NCBI GenBank assembly: GCA_025360425.1
Contig: JANYCD010000017.1
Location: 1-38,265 of the forward strand
Direction: 5' to 3'
DNA: 38,265 nt
Source: Sterolibacteriaceae bacterium
GTDB lineage: Bacteria > Pseudomonadota > Gammaproteobacteria > Burkholderiales > Rhodocyclaceae
The translations under genes and the position numbers were made by a program. Of the stretch, positions 37,119 through 38,265 are shown in pieces (position 1 is the first letter of the stretch; each line of letters begins with the position of its first letter). Under the pieces are notes generated by a model. The model ran no database searches and was not told where the DNA came from. It saw only the letters and a program-made list of their open reading frames with translations.

Positions 37119-37820
37119 ATGCCTCGTTCATCTTTCCGAATTGCGCCAAGCATTCTCTCCGCCAACTTCGCAAAGCTCGGCGAAGAAGTGAACAATGTCG
37201 TCGCCGCCGGCGCCGACTGGATTCACTTCGATGTAATGGACAATCATTACGTCCCCAATCTGACCATCGGTCCGCTGGTATGCGAGGCGTTGCGGCCGGT
37301 TACGCAGGCGACCATCGATGTGCACCTGATGGTGAAGCCGGTGGATCGCATCGTGCCCGACTTTGCCAAGGCGGGTGCCGATATCATTACCTTCCACCCC
37401 GAAGCCTCGGATCATGTCGACCGCACCTTGGGCCTGATCCGCGAACAGGGCTGCAAGGCCGGCCTCGTATTCAATCCGGCAACGTCGCTGGAGTACATGG
37501 ACTATGTGATGGACAAACTGGACATCGTGCTGCTGATGAGCGTGAATCCGGGTTTCGGCGGACAGAAGTTCATTCCCGGCGTCCTTGAAAAACTCAAGCT
37601 GGCACGGGCACGAATCGACCAATACACCGCCCGCACCGGTCGCGAAATTCTGCTCGAAATCGATGGCGGAGTGAAGGTGGACAATATCGCCGAGATCGCG
37701 CGTGCCGGCGCCGACACGTTCGTTGCCGGCTCGGCGATATTCAGCGCCGGCAAGGACAGCGATCCGCATCGTTACGACACGGTAATCGCGGCGTTGCGCG
37801 ATGAATTGAAAAAGATCTAA
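37119..37820 (+). CDS. rpe: Ribulose-phosphate 3-epimerase
   Basis: A 233-residue TIM-barrel enzyme that interconverts ribulose-5-phosphate and xylulose-5-phosphate in the pentose phosphate pathway (and the Calvin cycle where present). Signatures are [36 protein letters not shown] (metal and catalytic Asp), the VHLMV motif, [10 protein letters not shown] and the phosphate-binding VAGSAIF. Length and start are standard. It is divergent from apaG. gph follows on the same strand after a hairpin repeat; rpe-gph is a common betaproteobacterial order, often leading into trpE. Confidence 0.97.
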   Translation: MPRSSFRIAPSILSANFAKLGEEVNNVVAAGADWIHFDVMDNHYVPNLTIGPLVCEALRPVTQATIDVHLMVKPVDRIVPDFAKAGADIITFHPEASDHVDRTLGLIREQGCKAGLVFNPATSLEYMDYVMDKLDIVLLMSVNPGFGGQKFIPGVLEKLKLARARIDQYTARTGREILLEIDGGVKVDNIAEIARAGADTFVAGSAIFSAGKDSDPHRYDTVIAALRDELKKI

Positions 37821-37836
37821 AAGCTATTGCACCGCT

Positions 37837-37912
37837 GAGGACGCGGAGGACGCAGAAGAAACGAAAGGTCTGTGTTTGAGGTCTTGCCTTCCTCTGCGTC
37901 CTCCGCGTCCTC
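37837..37912. repeat. Long inverted repeat between rpe and gph
   Basis: Arms 37837-37860 and 37889-37912 match as reverse complements in 23 of 24 positions and enclose a 28-base loop. Each arm is built from GAGGACGC-like sub-repeats. Beyond the arms the pairing becomes partial (GCACCGCT against TGTGGC). Such GAGGACGC palindromes are seen dispersed in many environmental proteobacterial genomes. There is no T tract, so any terminator role is uncertain. Confidence 0.8.
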
Positions 37913-37927
37913 TGTGGCGAAACGATT

Positions 37928-38265
37928 TTGAATTTCCCTATTCACATCCGTTCCGTCACCATCGATCTCGACGGCACCCTGCTCGATACGGTGCCAGATC
38001 TAGCCGACGCCGCCAGCGCCATGCTGAGGGAACTTGGCCTGCCGCCGCGCAGCAAAAACGAAATCCGCAATTTTGTCGGTCGCGGCATTCCACATCTCGT
38101 GCGGCGCTGCGTAAGCATCGATCACGAACCCGACCCGGCACTACTGGAACAGGCCACGCAAAGCTTTCGCCGCCACTATGCGATAGCCAACGGGCACAAG
38201 ACGCAACCCTATCCCGGCGTAATGTCCGGTCTCGAACGCTTGCGCGCGCTGGGCCTGAGGATGGC
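37928..38265 (+). CDS. gph: Phosphoglycolate phosphatase (partial, 5' part)
   Basis: The first ~112 codons of a HAD-superfamily phosphatase that runs off the right edge. Motif I, with the nucleophile, is TIDLDGTLLDT (first Asp at residue 13 from TTG 37928). It is followed by VPDLADAASAMLRELGLPP and NFVGRGIPHLV, matching Gph, which removes phosphate from 2-phosphoglycolate. The later YPGVMSGLERLRALG is the start of the core domain. No in-frame ATG or GTG precedes motif I, so TTG 37928 is the most likely start. Downstream of rpe, as usual in betaproteobacteria. Confidence 0.88.
   Translation, partial: MNFPIHIRSVTIDLDGTLLDTVPDLADAASAMLRELGLPPRSKNEIRNFVGRGIPHLVRRCVSIDHEPDPALLEQATQSFRRHYAIANGHKTQPYPGVMSGLERLRALGLRM

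Noticed and set aside
37829..37918. CRISPR array
   Set aside because: The short repeats form two arms of one hairpin; there are no regular spacers and no cas genes in the window.

Overview
The window reads as chromosomal DNA of a GC-rich, motile betaproteobacterium, probably Burkholderiales or Nitrosomonadales/Rhodocyclales-like. No marker here fixes the genus. The lineage call rests on the tandem cyanophycin synthetases with their divergent ABC transporter, a monomeric NADP isocitrate dehydrogenase, FlhDC-type flagellar control, a csp-clpS-clpA cluster, and the ParE/ParC, ApaG, Rpe and Gph set.

Layout. 1-1080: a cyanophycin-associated ABC transporter runs off the left edge on the minus strand. 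1244-6086: two overlapping cyanophycin synthetase genes, a C-terminally short cphA' and a full-length cphA. 6121-7046: a shared terminator, a small secreted Ala/Pro/Lys-rich protein and the pseudouridine synthase RluE (minus). 7410-9662: monomeric isocitrate dehydrogenase with a clear sigma70 promoter. 9816-12923: a cold-shock protein (minus), then clpS-clpA (plus). 12974-14281: RhlE-type RNA helicase (minus). 14517-18834: rraA, isocitrate lyase and a lone molybdopterin oxidoreductase. 19088-19819: initiator tRNA-fMet (minus), an HU gene (plus) and tRNA-Thr(TGT) (minus). 19914-22563: a two-component pair whose kinase has a degenerate receiver domain, then fliT. 22718-27044: parE and parC (topoisomerase IV). 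27083-27955: flhC and flhD (minus). 28332-32395: Nudix hydrolase, TonB-like protein, HNH endonuclease and the radical-SAM protein YgiQ. 32396-36613: an accessory island. 36614 to the end: apaG, rpe, a hairpin repeat and the start of gph.

How the genes work together. Isocitrate dehydrogenase and isocitrate lyase compete for isocitrate at the TCA/glyoxylate branch. The two CphA proteins make or extend the nitrogen-storage polymer cyanophycin. FlhDC is the flagellar master regulator, and FliT in enteric bacteria is an export chaperone that also antagonises FlhDC. Both sit here around parEC.

The most unusual part is the island between ygiQ and apaG. An AAA/DUF4143 ATPase gene is flanked by diverged direct repeats of the ygiQ 3' end, so the insertion left ygiQ intact and a second ygiQ tail downstream. 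Beyond it lies a translationally coupled two-gene operon. It encodes a gamma-glutamylcyclotransferase-like protein and a Toprim protein resembling the HEPN/Toprim-associated family. This is the best candidate for an undescribed, possibly defence-related system. It is an inference from domain motifs and context.
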